Source: Actinophytocola xanthii
Lineage (GTDB): Bacteria; Actinomycetota; Actinomycetes; Mycobacteriales; Pseudonocardiaceae
DNA: 64,000 nt
Reading direction: 5' to 3'
Assembly (NCBI RefSeq): GCF_001921205.1
Contig: NZ_MSIE01000060.1
Span: 1 to 64,000 of the forward strand
Position numbers and translations under genes: made by a program. Positions 16,535 to 25,092 of the stretch are shown here, one piece after another. Each line of letters opens with the position of its first letter. Within the stretch, counting starts at the first letter, position 1. The notes beneath the pieces are model-generated. The model was not told the DNA's origin and did not search any database. It was given only the letters and a program-made list of their open reading frames with translations.

Positions 16535-17914
16535 ATGACCGCGCTCACGTCCGGCCTCCACGGGGTGCTGCCCGGGACCCGGGTCCTCACCGACCCCGAG
16601 GCAGTCGCCGCCTACGCCCACGACGAGGCCGAGGGCGCGCCGTACACGCTGCCGGCCGCGGTGGTGCTGCCGACGTCCACGGCCGAGGTGGCCGCGCTCG
16701 TCGCCCACTGTGCCGCCGAGGGGGTCCCGGTCGTGGCACGCGGCGCGGGCACGGGGCTCTCCGGCGGCGCGAACGCCGTCGCGGGCTCGGTCGTGGTGTC
16801 GTTCGAGGCGATGACCGGGGTCGTCGCGATCGACCGGGCCGAGCGGCTCGCGCGGGTGCGGCCGGGCACGGTCAACGACGACCTGCGGGCGGCGTGCGCC
16901 GAGCAGGGCCTGTGGTATCCGCCGGACCCCGCGAGCTCACCGTGGTCCACGATCGGCGGGAACGTGGCGACCAACGCGGGCGGGCCCTGTTGCGTGAAGT
17001 ACGGGGTGACCCGCGACTACGTGCTCGGCATGGAGGTGGTCACGGGCCTGGGCGAGGTGGTGCGCCTGGGCAGGCGCACCGCGAAGGGCGTCGCCGGGTA
17101 CGACCTGGCCGGGCTCATGGTCGGCTCCGAGGGCACGCTCGGGCTGATCACCGAGATCACGGTGCGGCTGCGAACCCCACCCGAGCCGGCGCGGACGGTG
17201 GTGGGGTGCTTCGACGACCTGCCGGCCGCGGGCCGGGCGGTGGCCGCGGTGGTGGGGTCGGGCGCGCAGCCGAGCGCACTGGAGCTGGTCGACCGGTTCT
17301 GCCTGCGCGCGGTGGACGAGTGGAAGCGGATGGGGCTGTCGGCCGAGGGCGACGTGCTGCTGCTGGCGCGCTGCGACACCCCGGGCGGGGCGGGCGAGGA
17401 GGAGGCGGCGGCCATCCGAGCGGCGTTCGACGCGGCCGGCGCGACGTGGAGCGAACGGTCGACCGACCAGGCCGAGGCGGACGCGCTGTTCGCCGCACGC
17501 CGGCTGGTGTACCCGGCGCTCGTGCGGCTGGGCGCGGTGCTGACCGAGGACGTCTGCGTCCCCCGCACGGAGGTGACCGAGGTCCTGGCGCGGATCGAGC
17601 GGATCGCGGAGCGGCACGACGTCCGCATCGCGTGCCTCGCACACGCGGGCGACGGCAACCTGCACCCGATGGTCGTGGTCCCTCCGGGTGACGAGGGGGC
17701 GAGGACCCGCGGCGCGCGGGCCCTCGAGCAGGTGGTGGACCTGGCGGTGGACACGGGAGGCACCGTCACCGGGGAGCACGGTGTCGGCCTGCTGAAGATG
17801 CGGGGCCTGGCACGGGAGCTGAGCCCGGCGGTGATGGCCATGCACCGGGCGGTCAAGACGGCCCTGGACCCCGCCGGCATCCTCAATCCCGGCAAGGTCT
17901 TTCCCACCGAGTGA
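16535..17914 (+). CDS. FAD-linked 2-hydroxyacid oxidase, GlcD-like
   Basis: The 459-residue protein has the PCMH FAD-binding domain ('VVARGAGTGLSGGANAV', 'PWSTIGGNVATNAGGP', 'GSEGTLGLITEITV') and the C-terminal FAD-oxidase domain with 'HAGDGNLHPMV' and 'GEHGVG'. Relatives oxidise glycolate, D-lactate or other 2-hydroxyacids to 2-oxo acids. A probable -10 (TACGCT, 16521-16526) ends eight bases before ATG 16535, so the mRNA is probably leaderless. It is divergent from the acyl operon and could supply the 2-oxo acid that the aminotransferase needs. Confidence 0.9.
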   Translation: MTALTSGLHGVLPGTRVLTDPEAVAAYAHDEAEGAPYTLPAAVVLPTSTAEVAALVAHCAAEGVPVVARGAGTGLSGGANAVAGSVVVSFEAMTGVVAIDRAERLARVRPGTVNDDLRAACAEQGLWYPPDPASSPWSTIGGNVATNAGGPCCVKYGVTRDYVLGMEVVTGLGEVVRLGRRTAKGVAGYDLAGLMVGSEGTLGLITEITVRLRTPPEPARTVVGCFDDLPAAGRAVAAVVGSGAQPSALELVDRFCLRAVDEWKRMGLSAEGDVLLLARCDTPGGAGEEEAAAIRAAFDAAGATWSERSTDQAEADALFAARRLVYPALVRLGAVLTEDVCVPRTEVTEVLARIERIAERHDVRIACLAHAGDGNLHPMVVVPPGDEGARTRGARALEQVVDLAVDTGGTVTGEHGVGLLKMRGLARELSPAVMAMHRAVKTALDPAGILNPGKVFPTE

Positions 17915-17960
17915 TCACGGCCGGCTCCGCGCACCCGGATGCCGACGGGCACCAGCGCCC

Positions 17961-18296
17961 TCAGAACCCGGAGTCCGCCCGCTCGTCGTCGGTCATCTCG
18001 AACAGCGTCCTGTCCACCCGTTCGACGTTGCCACCGCTGCCGGCGCCGACCAGACCCGCCTTGGCGTAGTCCGCCGGCCAACTGTCCAGTTCGAACAGCG
18101 CGAGCAGGGCCTGCTCCACGTTCCTCGTGTGCTGGTCGACGGCCTCCGGATCGTAGCCACGCTCGGCGGCGAGTCTCTTGCGGACGTAGGCGAGGAAGTC
18201 CGCCTCGTCACGTACTTCGAAGTCCCATCTGGCCGTGACACTGAGCCGAACCGGCGCGCGACCGCCCTTCCTGACCAAGCTCATCTCATCCGCCAT
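17961..18296 (-). CDS. Small hypothetical protein
   Basis: The 111-residue soluble protein has a basic start ('MSLVRKGGRAPVRLSV') and an acidic helical remainder containing 'RKRLAAERGYDPEAVDQHTR'. I recognise no domain. ATG 18296 is used; an in-frame ATG at 18284 has a weak purine-rich site and is an alternative. It lies between the GlcD-like gene (convergent) and an FAD monooxygenase on the same strand, 50 bases downstream of its neighbour's end. Confidence 0.6.
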   Translation of the reverse strand: MADEMSLVRKGGRAPVRLSVTARWDFEVRDEADFLAYVRKRLAAERGYDPEAVDQHTRNVEQALLALFELDSWPADYAKAGLVGAGSGGNVERVDRTLFEMTDDERADSGF

Positions 18297-18346
18297 CGTC
18301 GTGATCGTGGATCCGCTGGAGTAGACGGTACCGACGTGTGGGCGGC

Positions 18347-19483
18347 TCAGCGGTCGGACAGGCCGGCCAGGCGGTTGGCCAGGCGGCGGCGGAACACGGG
18401 CAGCGTGGCCAGGCCACGCAGCGCGAGGTTGCGCACCGGGCGGAGTGCTCGGCCCGTCGTGGCCAGTCGGGTGAGCCGGGCGGCGAAGGCCACCACCTCC
18501 ACCGCCTTCGCCCGTTGGGTGTCGGCGTAGTGGTCCAACCGGGTCTCCGCCGCCCCACCGAGCACGGCGACCAGCTCCCGGGCGAGGGCCACGGCGTCCC
18601 GCAGCCCCAGGTTCATGCCCTGCCCACCGGCCGGGCTGTGCACGTGGGCCGCGTCTCCGGCCAGGAGTACGCGCCCCCGGCGGAAGGTCGCGGCGACCTG
18701 GTGGCGCACCCGGAACCGTGAGCCCCAGACCACCTCCTCCACGGCCACCTGGACGCTCGCCGGTCCGCGCGTACGGAGCAGGTCCTGGACGTACTCGGCG
18801 GTGGGCAGCGCCGGCGGGTCGTCGACCTGGCTCACGATGCGGAAGGAGCCGTCCGGCAGTGGCGCCGAGACCAGCAGCCCGCTGGTGGAGAAGAACAACA
18901 CGACCTGGTCCGGCGGCAGCCCGCCGTCCACCCGCACGTCGGCCAGTACGAACGTCTCGCCGCCGTCCCCGGAGCCGAAGTCGATCCCGACGAGGTCCCG
19001 CACCGTGCTGTGCGTCCCGTCGGCGCCGAGCACGTAGCGGGCCTGGATCGGCTCGCCGTCGCCGAACGTGGCGACCACCGCGTCGTCGCGCTGCTGGAGC
19101 CCGACCAGCGTGCGCGGCCGCAGCACGGTCGCCCCCAGTTCCTCCACCCGCTCCGCCAGCACGCGCTCGGTCACCGACTGTGGGATCAGCAGCATGTGCC
19201 GGTGGGTGCTCGGCAGCTCGTCGAAGCGCACCGGCACCAGGACGCGGTCCCGGTCCCGGATCGAGAAGCGGGTGGAGGCGATGGCGAGGGCGCCCAGCCG
19301 CTCGGTGACGCCGATCTCGTCGAGCGCCTCCAGGGTGCGGGCGTGGATGACCGCGGCGCGCGAGGTGTTGTGCCCCTCCGCCTGCTTGTCCACCACGGTC
19401 ACCGCCACCCCGTGTGCTGCCAGATACGCGGCCGCGGTCAACCCGACCGGGCCCGCTCCCACGACCAGGACGTCGACGGTCAT
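18347..19483 (-). CDS. FAD-dependent monooxygenase (PheA/TetX-like)
   Basis: The 378-residue flavoprotein shows 'VVGAGPVGLTAAAYLA' (dinucleotide fold), 'RYVLGADGTHSTVR' (DG motif) and 'VLLAGDAAHVHSPAGGQGMN' (GD motif). It belongs to the NAD(P)H-dependent aromatic hydroxylases that modify phenols, polyketides or antibiotics. It lacks the C-terminal thioredoxin-like domain of larger members. It is divergent from a TetR gene, with operator-like dyads between them, so it is probably induced by its substrate. Confidence 0.9.
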   Translation of the reverse strand: MTVDVLVVGAGPVGLTAAAYLAAHGVAVTVVDKQAEGHNTSRAAVIHARTLEALDEIGVTERLGALAIASTRFSIRDRDRVLVPVRFDELPSTHRHMLLIPQSVTERVLAERVEELGATVLRPRTLVGLQQRDDAVVATFGDGEPIQARYVLGADGTHSTVRDLVGIDFGSGDGGETFVLADVRVDGGLPPDQVVLFFSTSGLLVSAPLPDGSFRIVSQVDDPPALPTAEYVQDLLRTRGPASVQVAVEEVVWGSRFRVRHQVAATFRRGRVLLAGDAAHVHSPAGGQGMNLGLRDAVALARELVAVLGGAAETRLDHYADTQRAKAVEVVAFAARLTRLATTGRALRPVRNLALRGLATLPVFRRRLANRLAGLSDR

Positions 19484-19511
19484 GATCCTGCCTCCAAAAG
19501 TCAACAACCGT

Positions 19512-19569
19512 TTGCCAACAGACGTTGGCAACGTTAGGCCCGGCGCCGCTTCGATGTCAACACGCGTTG
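19512..19569. promoter_or_regulatory. Two TetR operator candidates
   Basis: TTGCCAAC-AGAC-GTTGGCAA (19512-19531) is a perfect dyad with eight-base arms. CAAC-ACGC-GTTG (19558-19569) repeats the core with the same four-base spacer. The second abuts a -10-like TACACT (19573-19578). Together they would let the regulator at 19585 repress the monooxygenase and itself. Confidence 0.65.
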
Positions 19570-19584
19570 GCCTACACTCGGCCC

Positions 19585-20175
19585 ATGACTGAGGTGGTAC
19601 GGCGCTCGGACCGCACCCGGTCGGCGATCCTGGCCGCGGCGCGGGAACGCTTCGCGGCCGACGGCTTCGAACGCGCCACCATCCGCGCGATCGCCGCCGA
19701 CGCGAACATCGACCCCTCGATGGTGATGCGCTACTACGGCAACAAGGAGCGGCTGTTCGCCGCGGCCGCCGAGTTCGACCTGCGGCTGCCCGACCTGGGC
19801 GCGGTGCCCCGCACAAGAACCGGCCGGGTGCTCGTCACCCACTTCCTCGACCGCTGGGAGGAGGACGAGACCCTGCAGCTCCTGCTCCGCACGGCCAGCA
19901 CCAACCAGGCCGCGGTGGAGCGAATGCAGACGATCTTCGCGAGCCAGCTGCTACCGGCCGTGGCCGCCCTGCACCCCCCGTCGACCGAGCCGGCCGACAT
20001 CGCCCGCCGCGCCGGGTTGGCCGCCGCGCAGATCCTCGGCCTGGCTCTGTGCCGGTACGTCCTGCGCCTGCCCCCCGTCGTCACGATGGACCGCGAGACC
20101 GTGCTCGACTGGGTCGCGCCCACCGTGCAGCGGTACCTGACCGGCACCCCGGGCTCGTCCGGAAGGCGAGGCTGA
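19585..20175 (+). CDS. TetR-family transcriptional regulator
   Basis: The 196-residue protein has an N-terminal TetR domain ('RERFAADGFERATIRAIAAD', then 'ANIDPSMVMRYYGNKERLF') and a C-terminal helical dimer domain ending 'TVQRYLTG'. ATG 19585 lies six bases after TACACT, consistent with a leaderless transcript. It is divergent from the FAD monooxygenase and is probably its repressor through the two dyads in the gap. Confidence 0.92.
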   Translation: MTEVVRRSDRTRSAILAAARERFAADGFERATIRAIAADANIDPSMVMRYYGNKERLFAAAAEFDLRLPDLGAVPRTRTGRVLVTHFLDRWEEDETLQLLLRTASTNQAAVERMQTIFASQLLPAVAALHPPSTEPADIARRAGLAAAQILGLALCRYVLRLPPVVTMDRETVLDWVAPTVQRYLTGTPGSSGRRG

Positions 20176-20210
20176 GTCCACCCGGCCGGGCCCCCGCGGG
20201 TCAGGTGGAC
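20176..20210. terminator. Hairpin between convergent tetR genes
   Basis: GTCCACC (20176-20182) and GGTGGAC (20204-20210) form a seven-base stem around a GC-rich 21-base loop that can itself pair. It begins right after the stop of one tetR gene and overlaps the last codons of the convergent one, so it could serve both. No T-tract follows. Confidence 0.4.
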
Positions 20211-20779
20211 GAGGGCCCGCGCATCCCGTCGAAGAGGACGGTCAGTGCGCGGTGGCGGAACCGTTCGCTCCACCGGCCGGTGATCGCCTCCTGGCAGAGC
20301 GCCGCGAGCAGGGCGATCACCTCGGCGGTCCGCAGGTCGTCCCGGACGGTGCCCGCTGTCCGGGCACGTTCGAGCAGAAGGTCGACGGCGGGCTGGAGGC
20401 GGGTGAGGGCGTCGCCAACGTGCACCCGGCTGCCGGTTTCGGCCAGCCGCTCGAACACAGCCCGATTCTGCGCACCGAGCGCCATGACCCGGGTGCAGAA
20501 CCGGAAGAGGGCGCCCACGTCGTCGGTGGCGTTGACCAGTTCGTCCACGTCGGACACCAGCCGGTCCCACACGTTCATCACGACGGCCTGGAGCAGCTCG
20601 GGCTTGGTCGGGAAGTGCCGGAACACCGTGCCGATCGCGACGCCGGCTCGTTCCGCCACGACCTCCGTGGGAGCCGACGCTCCCTGCTCGGCGAACACGG
20701 CCTCGGCCACCTCCAGGATGCGCGCCCGGTTGCGGCGGGCGTCGGCGCGCACCGGTCGCACCGCACCATCTCGATCCAT
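20201..20779 (-). CDS. TetR-family transcriptional regulator
   Basis: The 192-residue protein has the TetR helix-turn-helix ('PTEVVAERAGVAIGTVFRHF', about residues 38-57) and a C-terminal ligand domain ('EAITGRWSERFRHRALTVLF'). It is divergent from the SnoaL-like gene. The gap contains strong inverted repeats of GTGAGT/ACTCAC, so it probably represses that gene and itself. Confidence 0.9.
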   Translation of the reverse strand: MDRDGAVRPVRADARRNRARILEVAEAVFAEQGASAPTEVVAERAGVAIGTVFRHFPTKPELLQAVVMNVWDRLVSDVDELVNATDDVGALFRFCTRVMALGAQNRAVFERLAETGSRVHVGDALTRLQPAVDLLLERARTAGTVRDDLRTAEVIALLAALCQEAITGRWSERFRHRALTVLFDGMRGPSST

Positions 20780-20800
20780 CAGTCCTCAAATCATCTTGCC

Positions 20801-20847
20801 AAGGTGAGTCGCGCTCACTATCGTTGATGTCGAGTCACACTCACCTT
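20801..20847. promoter_or_regulatory. Operator with GTGAG/CTCAC repeats
   Basis: AAGGTGAGT (20801-20809) is inverted exactly at 20839-20847. Each arm is also part of a smaller dyad: GTGAG-TCGCG-CTCAC (20804-20818) and GAGT-CAC-ACTC (20832-20842). Two adjacent TetR dimer sites in the divergent gap are the simplest reading. Confidence 0.65.
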
Positions 20848-20863
20848 ATTCCGGAGGCCCAGT

Positions 20864-21304
20864 ATGGCACGGTCGGCAACCGACACCGCGGGTCCGCTCT
20901 CGGTGTACCGGCGCATGCGGGAGGCGGTCCTGGGCGCGGAAGCCACGCTGCTCCCCGCCGAGCTGCTGGCCGAGGACGTCGTGGTCGAGACGCCGTTCTC
21001 GCCGCCGGGAGCGGGCCGGCACGAGGGCCGCGACGCGTGGCTGGAGCACTACCGCACCAACGGCGCGGCGCTGCTGGTCCGCTTCGAACGGTTCCGCGAG
21101 CTGGCCACCCATCAGACCGACGACCCCGAGGTCATCGTCGTCGAGTACGAGCTGACCGGAACGGTCACCGCCACCGGCGTGCGGTCCTCGGTGACCTGCA
21201 TCGGTGTGCTGCGGGTGCGGGACGGCCTGATCAGGCACTGGCGCGAGTACCAGGACGTCCTGGCGATCAGCGAGGCCCTGAGCCGCCGCCCCGAGGACGG
21301 TTGA
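20864..21304 (+). CDS. SnoaL-like (NTF2-fold) protein
   Basis: The 146-residue protein has the NTF2/SnoaL pattern: an N-terminal helix, 'LLAEDVVVETPFSPPG', 'WLEHYRTNGAALL' and a C-terminal strand 'IGVLRVRDGLIRHWREYQD'. Such proteins are small cyclases, isomerases or ligand binders. GGAGG at 20853-20857 precedes ATG 20864 by six bases. A TetR gene is divergent. The substrate is unknown. Confidence 0.85.
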   Translation: MARSATDTAGPLSVYRRMREAVLGAEATLLPAELLAEDVVVETPFSPPGAGRHEGRDAWLEHYRTNGAALLVRFERFRELATHQTDDPEVIVVEYELTGTVTATGVRSSVTCIGVLRVRDGLIRHWREYQDVLAISEALSRRPEDG

Positions 21305-21316
21305 GGCGAAGCCCGG

Positions 21317-22345
21317 TCAGCCGTCCAGGAGTCGGCGGGTGGTCAGGGCGAGCCGGGCCCGGGTGAGGGCGGTGGGGTCGGTGAGCTCCATGCCGAGGGT
21401 CTGTCCTATCTGGTCGAGCCGGCGGGCCACGCTGGTGTGGTGCAGGTGGAGTGCCTCGGCGGCTCGGCGCAGTGACCCGGTGGCGCAGTAGGCCTCCAGG
21501 GTGTCGAGGTCGCCGGGGCTCAACCGGGTCAGGGCCGCCACGTCGGGGTTGCGGCGCGCGCACTCCTCGGGGACGTCGGCTAGGAGCGCGAGCGCACCCA
21601 GGCTGTCGAAGCGCACCACCGGGTCACGTGCCGTGGTGAAGCGCAGGGCGGTGCGGGCCTCCTGCCAGGAGCGGGCCGGGCTCTCGGCGTGGCCGACGCC
21701 GGCCCGTACCCCTTCCGGGAAGCGCGCGGAGTCCACTGTAGTCGCCAGGAGGACGCCGACGTCGGTCAGCGGTGCCGCCTTCACCAGACGGGTGGGGCTG
21801 ACCAGGGCACCCAGCTGGTCGAGCGGGAGCCGGGACCGCACCGCCACGACCCGGACGGGAACGTCGGCGCCGAAGCCCAGCAGGCGCAGGGCACGGCTTC
21901 TCGCCGCCTCGTCGGTGTCGGCGCCGATGACCAGCTCGACCAGGGCCGGATCGGCCATGGTGGTGCTGGCCGGGCCGTACCTCTCGACCACGGCCGCGGC
22001 GGCGATGGCGAGGCGGTCCAGCACCACGTCGTCGAGCGGACCCGGCTCGGCGGAGCGTTCCAGCCAGACGGTGCCGATCTCCTCGTCGTCGAGGGTGATG
22101 GGGGCCGTGGTGGAGGGGGTCGGTACCGGGGGCGGCGCCTCGCGGCCGTCCGGGGCGAAGCGGGTCACCCGTCCGGTGCCGTGCAGCCGGATGCCGGTCA
22201 CGCACTCGGCCAGCACGGCCGAGGCCCTGGTCAGCGCCGGAAGGTCTACCCGCCGGCGCATCAGCGTGTCGTAGAACATCACGACGCGGAGCGCGCCCTC
22301 GACGTGCGAGTCCAGCTGCGACAGGCGCTCGGCCAGTGCCTCCAT
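21317..22345 (-). CDS. PucR/CdaR-type transcriptional regulator
   Basis: The 342-residue protein ends with the PucR helix-turn-helix ('LEAYCATGSLRRAAEALHLH', then 'HTSVARRLDQIGQTLGMELT'). The preceding part is a GAF-like/CdaR-like sensory region ('PITLDDEEIGTVWLERS'). It is divergent from the esterase-ABC operon. CGATCGG at 22362-22368 is inverted at 22382-22388 in the gap and is a possible binding site. It probably controls the divergent genes. Confidence 0.85.
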   Translation of the reverse strand: MEALAERLSQLDSHVEGALRVVMFYDTLMRRRVDLPALTRASAVLAECVTGIRLHGTGRVTRFAPDGREAPPPVPTPSTTAPITLDDEEIGTVWLERSAEPGPLDDVVLDRLAIAAAAVVERYGPASTTMADPALVELVIGADTDEAARSRALRLLGFGADVPVRVVAVRSRLPLDQLGALVSPTRLVKAAPLTDVGVLLATTVDSARFPEGVRAGVGHAESPARSWQEARTALRFTTARDPVVRFDSLGALALLADVPEECARRNPDVAALTRLSPGDLDTLEAYCATGSLRRAAEALHLHHTSVARRLDQIGQTLGMELTDPTALTRARLALTTRRLLDG

Positions 22346-22439
22346 GGGCCGAGGATAGCTCCGATCGGTGCGTGAACTCCGCCGATCGCGCGACGGATGG
22401 CGGACGACCAGCAGCGCCGTTCCCCACAGGATGGTCGCC

Positions 22440-23336
22440 ATGGACCCCGAACTCGAAGCGTTCCTCCCCTTCTTCCCCAAGGCCGACCTGAGCGACCCCG
22501 TCGCCGCGCGCACGCGGTTCGCCGAGCTGGCCGGCGCGGTGCCCGCACCGGACACCTCGGGCATGGACGTCGAGGACCGCACCGTGCCAGCCGACCCCGA
22601 CGTGCCGGTCCGGGTCTACCGCCCGCACCAGGCACGAGGTGCTGTCGTCTGGATGCACGGCGGCGGCTTCGTCATGGGCGACCTCGACACCGAGCACCCG
22701 TGGGCCGCCCGGCTCGCCGAGAACTCGGGCGCCGTCGTGATTTCCGTGGGCTACCGCCTCGCCCCCGAGAACCCCTTCCCGGCCGCGCTGGACGACGCCT
22801 ACGCCGTGCTGACCTGGGTCGCGGAGCACGCGGCCGAGCTGGGCGTCGACCCGGAGCGGATCGCGGTCGGCGGGCACAGCGCGGGCGGCGGGATCGCGGC
22901 AGCGGTGGCGTTACGGGCCCGCGACCAGCAGGGACCGCCGATCCGTTACCAGCTGCTCAACCAACCCGGTCTCGACGACCGGCAGGAGTCCTGGTCCGCG
23001 CGGCACTTCACGGACACGCCCTGGATGAACCGGGCCAAGGTCACCTCGGCCTGGGGGCACTACCTGGGGTCCGCACCCGCGTCCCCGTACGCCGCCCCGG
23101 CCAGGGCGACCGACCTGTCCGGTCTGCCGCCGGCCTACATCGGCTCCGCGGAGTTCTGCCCGAACCGCGACGAGGACATCGCCTACGCGCAACGCCTGCT
23201 GGCCGCGGGCGTCTCGGTCGAGCTGCACCAGTGGCCCGGGACCTTCCACGGCTCCCAGGCGATCCTGTCCGCCGAGGTCTCGCAGCGGCAGAACGCCGAG
23301 CTCGGCGCGGCCCTGCGCCGAGCCCTCGCCGGATGA
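22440..23336 (+). CDS. Alpha/beta hydrolase, hormone-sensitive-lipase family
   Basis: The 298-residue esterase shows the oxyanion motif 'WMHGGGFVMGDLD', the nucleophile 'GGHSAGGGIAA' and the C-terminal His in 'WPGTFHGSQ'. Such enzymes cleave carboxyl esters in the cytoplasm. ATG 22440 has ACAGGA eight bases upstream; ATG 22431 would add three residues. It lies seven bases before the first ABC gene, so it may act on the compound the transporter moves, for example a siderophore ester. That link is inference. Confidence 0.9.
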   Translation: MDPELEAFLPFFPKADLSDPVAARTRFAELAGAVPAPDTSGMDVEDRTVPADPDVPVRVYRPHQARGAVVWMHGGGFVMGDLDTEHPWAARLAENSGAVVISVGYRLAPENPFPAALDDAYAVLTWVAEHAAELGVDPERIAVGGHSAGGGIAAAVALRARDQQGPPIRYQLLNQPGLDDRQESWSARHFTDTPWMNRAKVTSAWGHYLGSAPASPYAAPARATDLSGLPPAYIGSAEFCPNRDEDIAYAQRLLAAGVSVELHQWPGTFHGSQAILSAEVSQRQNAELGAALRRALAG

Positions 23337-23343
23337 GGCGGCG

Positions 23344-25092
23344 ATGACGAGCGCAGAACCCGCCGGGGTGGGGCTGCTGCGCCCCCACCTGCCGAGCTTC
23401 GCCGCCGTGGTCGTCCTGCAGATCGTCGGCGCCGTCGCGGGACTGGCACCGCTGCTCGCGGTCGTCGAGCTGGGCCGGGCCCTGCTCGCACCCGGGCCGG
23501 CGGACCATGCTCGGGTGTGGACGGTCGTGGCCGTGGGTGCCGTCGGCCTGTTCGTCCGGCTGGTGCTCACCTCCGCCTCGTCCGGGATCGGGCACCTCCT
23601 CGACGACCGCGTACAGCTGGCGTTCCGCCGGCGGCTGGCCGCCCGGCTGGGGCAGGCCCCGATCGGCTGGCTCTCCCGGCGCCGCACCGGCGAACTGGCG
23701 AAGGTCGTGGGTGCGGACGTGAGCGCCGTCCACCCGGTCATCGCCCACACCCCCGGCGAGCTCGTCTCCGCGTTCGTGGTGCCGCTGGTCTCGCTGGTCT
23801 ACCTGTTCACGGTGGACTGGCGGCTGACGCTGGTCACGCTGGTACCGGTCGTGCTGGCGGTGGCGTTCGTCCCCCTGATGATGACCCCGGCCCGGCTGCG
23901 CGAGCAGAAGGAGTTCGACGCCGGCATGGCCCGGATCGCGGACTCGGTGGTGGAGTTCGTGCAGGGGATCGCGGTGGTCAAGGCGTTCGGCGGGGGCGAG
24001 CGCGCGCACCGCAGGTTCCTCGCGGCGGTCGACGAGTTCGTCGCCGGCTTCCTGCGGATGGTGCGCGGCCTGGCCCCGCTCGGGGCGGGGATGCAGGTGG
24101 TGCTGTCGCCGCCGTTCGTGCTGCTGGTCGTGCTGGTCGGCGGGACCCACCTGGTGACGACCGGCGGCATGGCCCCGGCGGACGTGCTCCCCTTCCTGCT
24201 CCTCGGGCTGGGCCTGACGGCTCCGATCGCCGCGCTCGGCCACGGTTTCGACGACCTGCAGGCCGCTCGCCGCGCGGTGGACCGGATCCGCGAGGTACTC
24301 GCGGTGCGGCCGCTGCCCGAACCAGCGCATCCGGTCCCGCCGCGGGGCCACCGGGTGGAGCTGCGCGAGGTCCGGTTCGGCTATGAGGCCGGCCATGAGG
24401 TGCTGCGCGGGATCGACCTGGTGCTCGAGCCGGGCACGGTCACCGCGGTCGTCGGGCCCTCGGGCAGCGGGAAGTCCACGCTGGTCCAGCTGTTGCCGCG
24501 GTTCTTCGACCCGACCGCGGGCCGCGTCGTGCTGGGCGGGGTCGACCTGCGGGAGATCGGCGGCCGGCAGCTGCACCGGATGGTCTCCTTCGTCTTCCAG
24601 GACGTCCGGCTGCTGCGTGCCTCGGTCGCGGACAACATCGCGCTCGCCGTTCCTCACGCCGACCTCGACGACGTGGTCCGCGCCGCCAGCCTGGCGGGCA
24701 TCCACGAGCGGGTCCTCGAGCTCCCCAGGGGCTACGACACGGTCATCGGCACCGAGGTGGGGCTGTCCGGCGGTGAGGCGCAGCGGGTCGCGATCGCCCG
24801 CGCGCTGCTCGCCGACACACCGGTCCTCGTGCTCGACGAGGCGACGGCGTTCGCCGACCCGCACACCGAACAGGCGGTGCGCCGGGCGCTGACGACGCTC
24901 GGGGACGACCGGACGGTCCTGGTCATCGCCCACCGGCTGGAGACGGTCGCCGGCGCCGACACGGTCGTCCTGCTGGAGGACGGGTCGATCGTGGAGCGTG
25001 GCCGGCCGGCCGACCTGTTGGCGGAGAACGGGAAGTTCGCCGCGTTCTGGAACGCCCGGAGTGGACTGTCACAAGGAGACGAAGCGCGATGA
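23344..25092 (+). CDS. ABC transporter, fused membrane-ATPase subunit (IrtA/YbtP-like)
   Basis: The 582-residue half-transporter has six membrane spans (about residues 15-290) and a C-terminal ATPase with Walker A 'GPSGSGKST', Q-loop 'FQDVRLL', signature 'LSGGEAQRVAIARALL' and Walker B 'VLVLDEATAF'. It pairs with the next gene, which overlaps it by four bases. The exporter-fold heterodimer with short N-termini resembles mycobacterial IrtAB and YbtPQ siderophore importers. No SIP domain or siderophore synthase is present, so export of another compound is equally possible. Confidence 0.9.
   Translation: MTSAEPAGVGLLRPHLPSFAAVVVLQIVGAVAGLAPLLAVVELGRALLAPGPADHARVWTVVAVGAVGLFVRLVLTSASSGIGHLLDDRVQLAFRRRLAARLGQAPIGWLSRRRTGELAKVVGADVSAVHPVIAHTPGELVSAFVVPLVSLVYLFTVDWRLTLVTLVPVVLAVAFVPLMMTPARLREQKEFDAGMARIADSVVEFVQGIAVVKAFGGGERAHRRFLAAVDEFVAGFLRMVRGLAPLGAGMQVVLSPPFVLLVVLVGGTHLVTTGGMAPADVLPFLLLGLGLTAPIAALGHGFDDLQAARRAVDRIREVLAVRPLPEPAHPVPPRGHRVELREVRFGYEAGHEVLRGIDLVLEPGTVTAVVGPSGSGKSTLVQLLPRFFDPTAGRVVLGGVDLREIGGRQLHRMVSFVFQDVRLLRASVADNIALAVPHADLDDVVRAASLAGIHERVLELPRGYDTVIGTEVGLSGGEAQRVAIARALLADTPVLVLDEATAFADPHTEQAVRRALTTLGDDRTVLVIAHRLETVAGADTVVLLEDGSIVERGRPADLLAENGKFAAFWNARSGLSQGDEAR

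Noticed and set aside
7774-17914. An aryl polyene or type II aromatic polyketide cluster
   Set aside because: There is no chain-length factor, cyclase, dehydratase or AMP-ligase, and only one FabF-type ketosynthase.
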